A stretch of DNA of 64,000 nucleotides from contig JAGFBZ010000856.1 in assembly GCA_018398805.1 (NCBI GenBank), forward strand, positions 1-64,000, in the 5' to 3' direction. The notes below the pieces were generated by a model that saw only the letters and a program-made list of their open reading frames with translations, had not been told where the DNA came from and searched no databases. Shown one piece after another: positions 59,801 through 64,000 of this stretch (its first letter is position 1; each line of letters begins with the position of its first letter). This stretch comes from Hirundichthys speculiger. Taxonomy: Eukaryota > Chordata > Actinopteri > Beloniformes > Exocoetidae. A program made the position numbers and the translations under genes.

Positions 59801-62800
59801 CTGTGTGGGGTGGAGTTGACTGTGTGAGGGTGAGTTGACTGTGAGGGTAGGCTGGTGTGGGGTGGAGCTGACTGTGTGTGGGTGGAGCTGACAGTGTGAG
59901 GGTGTGTGTGGTGGAGTTGACTGTGTGAGGGTGAGTTGACTGTGTGAGGGTGGAGTGACTGTACTGTGTGTTGACTGTGAGTAGAGCTGACTGTGTGTGG
60001 GTGGACTGAGGGTGCTGTGTGTGAGTGAGTGACTGTGTGTGGGTGTACGGTTGACTGTGTGTGTGGAGTTGACTGTGTGAGGGTAGAGCTGACTGTGTGA
60101 GAGAGCTGACTGTGTGTGGGTGGAGTGACTTCTGTTTGTGACTGTGTGAGGGTGTGAGTGTGTGGTGGAGTTGACTGGTGTGGGTGGAGTTGACTGTGTG
60201 TGGGTGGAGCTGACTGTGTGTGGGTGGAGCTGACTGTGTGTGGGTGGAGCTGACTGTGTGTGGGTGGAGTTGCTGTGAGTTGACCTGTGGTGATGACTGT
60301 GTGTGGGTGGAGCTGACTGTGTGGGGTGGAGTTGACTGTGTGTGGGTGGAGCTGACTGTGTGTGGGCATGTCACTGGAGCTGGATGATCGTCTCATGAAT
60401 ATCACCTGCACCTGTGACACTTTGTTTGAACTAGGAGAAAGGAGGAATGGTGCTAATATTTTCTGTTGACCGCTACTTAATTGTAAATTATCAAGTCCAG
60501 TTTGAAAGCACGCCTGTAAATGTTTGAGAATAAACATAGAATAATTTTTTTTTCTAATTTGGACAAGTGCGTTGGACAGATCCCTGCAATCCTTACTTGG
60601 TGACTATTTGGGTCTTGATAGTCACACTACAGTGATATCAGCTGGCAGTCAGTTGGTACCGAGCCAGATATCTGGAGTTTATACCTCTCAAAGCAGATGA
60701 CAGCAGTCCACTTCCACCTGAAGTAAATCCACCACCGTGATGGAGTTAAAAACCCACGATGATGGACTAAAGAAGCCGCTCACGGATGATTACTTGTGAT
60801 TTTTTTTTTCTTTCTTTTCAAAACTAGAAACTATGTATTACGTGCAGTCCAGCAGGTATTTCTGCTGACTTCATGGTAAAACTACCATCTGACAGTAGAG
60901 GGCAGTAATGAATCAACACCAGGAGTCTACCTCCAGCATAAATACCACATGTATCAGTCACGCTGTGATTCCTCTACATTATTGTTTTAATAGCATTAAA
61001 CATATTTCAAATCTGCTGGCAACTGGTTGTTTAAAGTGCAGTCAAGAAAAGTCTTAATTTCTTGTTACTGTCTTGAACGCTACTAAAGTTGATTTTAACT
61101 CCAGAGACTGTGGAAAAGGCTGCAAGCTGGAAAATCTGATGAGAACAATCTATCACTTAAGGTGAAGATCAGCTTTGCAGGTGTAAGAGCAAAAAGAAGC
61201 TCAATAGGCCTCAAAGATGAGCAGGAGTTTAGTGGGAAACACCTCACAGGCACTTTGAAAGAGTTATTTGCACATTTATTTCAAATAGTTAGGTGACAGC
61301 TGCATACATGAGCCGTCTTGAATCCTGACAACCCAGCAAACAGTGACATGAACAGTCGCTATATGAGCAGAACACCTCGCACACGTGGCAGAGCTAAGAG
61401 GATTGTCATGACATGAGGATGAGTCTCTGACTCAGCTCATCTTGTACATAAACAGACGTGTCCATGATTAGCCTGGCCAGCCACACCATTTCAGTTTGTC
61501 ATTTCCACCAGTACAGAGCGCACCAGGGCGATACACTAATCTCGCGGTACGGTACACAATATTCGGCTCACGATACGATATATATCAATATTCATCTTAC
61601 AATACATTATCATCATTTTCCGAAAGATTTTAAAGGGACAAAGTGATTTTGGTGACATCTTGTCAGTGTTCCAATGACTTTGTTTGAATTAATTGAACTG
61701 AAAGCATCAATTACACATATAGATGACAGGCAGCTTGCAAATGCTGGACAAAATGAATAAAAGATGTGTTGAGAAAAGTAGTTTCATTTATTTAAACAGT
61801 GCAAATTGTTGCTTGCAAGCTTTTAAAGGTGGGAAACGGGGGTTTTGAAAGAAGTTTAGAATATTGATACTCGTGGCTGAAAAATCGATACTTGATACTC
61901 GATAAAATATCGATATACAGTGATCCCTCGCCAATTCGCGCTTTAAGTTCTTCGGTTTTAGTTATTCGTGGATTTTTCAGAAATATATAATTAAAAAAAT
62001 CAAGAAAAAATCGCGGAAACATCACAGGATGTTGTGCGCGTTCTCTCACTGCAAAGAAATGTTGTGAGCCAGCCTGGCCCCTTTAAGAAGGTGGCGTTAT
62101 GGGTAATGGTGTGGCCTTATGGGTAATGTAGTGTGTGTGTCGTAGGACGGCAGAATGAAAACAGGGTTAGATGAAAAGTGTAGTGAGCATCAACAGCAGC
62201 CCAGCATGTATAGATTTACATTCTCTGTTAACCGACAGGAGCCCAACAATACAACCTGTGTGATGTTACAAGTTCCTGCAGTGCCAGAATAAAGTGCTCG
62301 TTCCATGCAGAGAAAACCGGACTGTTTCTTTTGTTGTTGTTAGCGTGTTAGCTGCTAATTACGAGCCAAAAATAGCACAATACCAGCGGTTTCTTTACTA
62401 CGGTTCAGAGACCAGAGGCTGTGAAGGTAACAGAAAGACCACAGTTGAGCCTTTGTCTTGTTTCGCTGCAGTGCCTCGCTACTTTTTTACGGTTTTTAAA
62501 CATATTTTATAGGGCTGCACAATTAATCGAAAAATAATCGAAATCGTGATTTTTGGTTGCCACGATTAAAATTTTGAAAATCGTGATTAATCGTGACCAT
62601 GTACAATGTAGTGTAGAGGACAATGTAGTGACCTGCCTTTGGGCGTTCTTGAAGCATGTTTACAGGCTGGTGTTTATGGCCAAAAATCTCTAGGACCGCC
62701 TAAGTTTCATGCTATTGCCTTTTATATAATTTGTCCATCCCTTATGCAATACTTTCTTGGTTACATTTTATATCGTGATTTTAAATAACATTCTGAACAA

Positions 62801-64000
62801 AAAATAAATTTTTATTGTTGAATAATCTTGATTAATAATCGTAATCGTGATTTTGATCCAAATAATCGTGATTATCATTTTTTCCATAGTCGTGCAGCCC
62901 TAATATTTTAAACACATTATTTAGGCTCGGGGGGCTCCGGCTCCAGTTCGCGGATTTTGATCTTCGTTGGGGAGGGGCGCCGGTCCCCATTAACCGGGAA
63001 AAATAAGGGATCACTGTATATCGCAGAATCAATAAAATCCTTCAGCTCTAGAGCGCACCACACCAATCACACATGGGGAGGGGCTTTATAACGCCTGAGA
63101 GACGCTATTCAAAACAGTCAAGATGGCTGCTTAAATCGGCACCCAGAGGTGGTTTCTTCTGTGTGCGTCGGTGCCGCCCGCTGGAAATCAAAGTCAAATC
63201 TGGAAGAACGAGACTAATTCTTTGTATCGAACTACCTATTTCATCCTCCTCGTCATCCTCGTCCGTCTCCACTTCTTCATCATCCGAATACCCCCTCGGT
63301 CTCCGCCGCTTTCTGGAGCTTCGCCTCGTTGGCGGCTTTCTCGACCGTGACGAGGCGTGGCGTCGGCCGCTGCTGTTGCTGCCGACTTCGCTGTTGTTGG
63401 AGTCCGCCTCCGTTTCCGCCTCCGTCTCGTTGTCCGTTACGACAAACTCTTCCTCCGAGCTGGAGCCCCAGAAAAATACACACAGAGAAAATAAAATAAA
63501 ATGCATGAAGATGAAGCCTGGTGCGCATCAGCGACATCACGGGGGGAACAGATCATCAGCAGACTCAAGAGTGCACCTTTCGCTGAGGCAAAATTCGTCC
63601 TCGCTTTCCTCCTCGTCCACAGTGCTGTCGCTGTCCAGGTCGTTGAGTCGTCGTCGTTTCTTCCTGCGCTGAGCGGCGTTGGGTCGTGGCGGCCGGCCGT
63701 TCTCTTTGCCCTCCTCAGCTTGGAGGATGGTAGAAATATCTTTCCCTCTGTGGCCGGTGATGTTGGCCATGTCTTTGCCCCGACCAGCTCCTGTAGAAGG
63801 AAGAACATGCAGAAGCGTGAGATATTTTCCTCTATTCAACGACAGGAGGTTGGTTAATTTAAATGTCGCCTCATTGGTGACTTATTCTGTGTCTTTAACG
63901 AGGTAAAACAAGTTTAACGAGCTTCAGAGGTGCTGGTTCATTTAAATGTACCTCCACCCTCTGCTTCTTTGATGTCCTCCTCAATGGCCTCCTCAATGGC
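53836..64000 (-). CDS. rsf1: RSF1 (remodeling and spacing factor 1), C-terminal exons, partial
   Basis: Five exons on the minus strand, 5' to 3': 63952-64000 (cut by window end), 63577-63790, 63236-63459, 57509-57688 and 53836-54389 (stop TAA 53836-53838). Splice sites and phases agree. The sequence reads [78 protein letters not shown] and ends [22 protein letters not shown]. These are hallmarks of the RSF1 C-terminus, including its highly conserved last residues. RSF1 (HBXAP) is the histone-binding partner of SMARCA5/SNF2H in the RSF nucleosome-spacing complex. The WHIM region and PHD finger lie upstream, outside the window. The exons visible here are acidic/serine/basic low-complexity tail. 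The intron between 57509 and 54389 and the one between 63236 and 57688 are packed with nested transposons and a 2.1 kb minisatellite. Confidence 0.93.
54390..55434. other. RSF1 intron, no clear feature
   Basis: Intronic DNA between the last RSF1 exon and a nested transposon cluster. It contains a LINE-tail-like segment (about 54880-55060) but no exon. Confidence 0.35.
55470..56950 (+). mobile_element. Degenerate Tc1-like transposon
   Basis: It starts acactgactggccaaaaaga. The plus strand carries transposase pieces: [15 protein letters not shown] around 55980, [12 protein letters not shown] at 56434, [12 protein letters not shown] near 56592 and [14 protein letters not shown] at 56675-56717 (Tc1 DDE signature). 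Frameshifts and stops make it inactive. It is inside an RSF1 intron, antisense to RSF1. Confidence 0.8.
55559..55939. mobile_element. hAT MITE, duplication ATCTAAGG, inside the Tc1 element
   Basis: Same family as 47037-47412: cagcaattcccaaacttcag to ...ctttgggaatcactg, flanked by exact ATCTAAGG (55551-55558, 55940-55947). The Tc1 transposase reading resumes right after it. Confidence 0.85.
57689..58245. other. RSF1 intron, no clear feature
   Basis: Intronic DNA between the exon at 57509-57688 and the minisatellite. No exon or mobile element was identified. Confidence 0.35.
58250..60368. repeat. 20-bp G/T-rich minisatellite in RSF1 intron
   Basis: About 105 copies of GGGTGGAGCTGACTGTGTGT and its variant gggtggagttgactgtgtga. 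They are regular at both ends, with many short deletions in the middle (58800-60050). The plus strand is G/T-rich, so RSF1 pre-mRNA would carry the C/A-rich complement. Two overlapping minus-strand frames of 770 and 708 codons ([14 protein letters not shown] repeats) are open through it. They have no independent support as genes. Confidence 0.95.
60369..61523. other. RSF1 intron, no clear feature
   Basis: No exon, repeat or RNA gene was recognised between the minisatellite and the nested transposons. Confidence 0.35.
61918..63016 (+). mobile_element. Tigger-like MITE inserted at TA
   Basis: The ends CAGTGATCCCTCGCC and ...AATAAGGGATCACTG are flanked by TA (61916-61917, 63017-63018). This is the fullest copy of the family; others are at 1703-2339, 31376-31864 and 50963-51228. 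It carries a third element at 62510-62902. No transposase is encoded. Confidence 0.85.
62510..62902. mobile_element. hAT MITE (TAGGGCTGCACAATTAATCG), innermost of three
   Basis: The 393-bp element has inverted ends TAGGGCTGCAC / GTGCAGCCCTA and an exact 8-bp duplication ATATTTTA (62502-62509, 62903-62910). The Tigger copy at 2213-2240 reads aaacatattttaaacac uninterrupted, the empty site. Confidence 0.9.

Larger units (their letters stand above)
61524..63050. mobile_element. hAT MITE (26998-27428 family) hosting two further elements
   Basis: It runs from cagggcgatacactaatc to ...cttcagctcta, flanked by exact GAGCGCAC (61516-61523, 63051-63058). Outside the insertion it matches 26998-27428 along its length. 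The join is at cgatata/tatcgcag. Confidence 0.85.

Noticed and set aside
58225..60537. Two long minus-strand open frames (770 and 708 codons)
   Set aside because: They are made wholly of the 20-bp minisatellite, overlap each other in different frames, and lie inside an RSF1 intron.

Overview
The window is genomic DNA of a bony fish, most likely a percomorph-type teleost. The evidence is vertebrate exon-intron genes with GT-AG splice sites, proteins clearly orthologous to mammalian ones but divergent, and a teleost-style load of Tc1-like elements, hAT elements, L2/RTE-type LINEs and minisatellites. No bacterial, plasmid or viral feature is seen.

Four protein-coding genes are present, in the order and orientation known from the vertebrate MYO7A-GDPD4-(PAK1)-AQP11-(CLNS1A)-RSF1 block. 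(1) 307-2691, plus strand: the last five coding exons of a myosin VIIa gene (end of the second FERM domain). (2) 4954-26366, minus strand: a complete 15-coding-exon six-transmembrane glycerophosphodiester phosphodiesterase of the GDPD4/GDPD5 (GDE) type, with a probable 5' non-coding exon and promoter near 35.7 kb. One exon carries a 2-base insertion that breaks the frame. (3) 40949-44071, plus strand: a complete three-exon aquaporin-11 gene. (4) 53836-64000, minus strand: the last five coding exons of RSF1 (remodeling and spacing factor 1), cut by the window end, with a 2.4 kb 3' UTR to about 51.38 kb. MYO7A and GDPD4 converge, as do AQP11 and RSF1. GDPD4 and AQP11 diverge. PAK1 and CLNS1A, which lie in this block in human, were not found here.

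The rest is mostly mobile DNA and tandem repeats. Several hAT-type elements have exact 8-bp target duplications, which allow nesting to be read directly: 7584-9008 holds 8063-8884; 31223-32060 holds a TA-flanked element; 61524-63050 holds a TA-flanked element that itself holds a third element. A second, uninserted copy of the outer family at 26998-27428 acts as an empty site. Three separate remnants of BED-zinc-finger hAT transposases and three degenerate Tc1-like transposases are present. Six large minisatellites occupy roughly 15% of the window.

The most unusual item is a 3.9 kb, ~51-bp-unit array (11.85-15.70 kb) in a GDPD4 intron. Nearly every unit carries a canonical heat-shock element (GAAnnTTCnnGAA), giving some 70 potential HSF sites. 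Whether it is functional cannot be judged from sequence alone.

How the genes work together: they do not form an operon-like unit. They are a conserved chromosomal neighbourhood of genes with separate roles (hair-cell/retinal motor, membrane phosphodiesterase, intracellular water/glycerol channel, chromatin remodelling).
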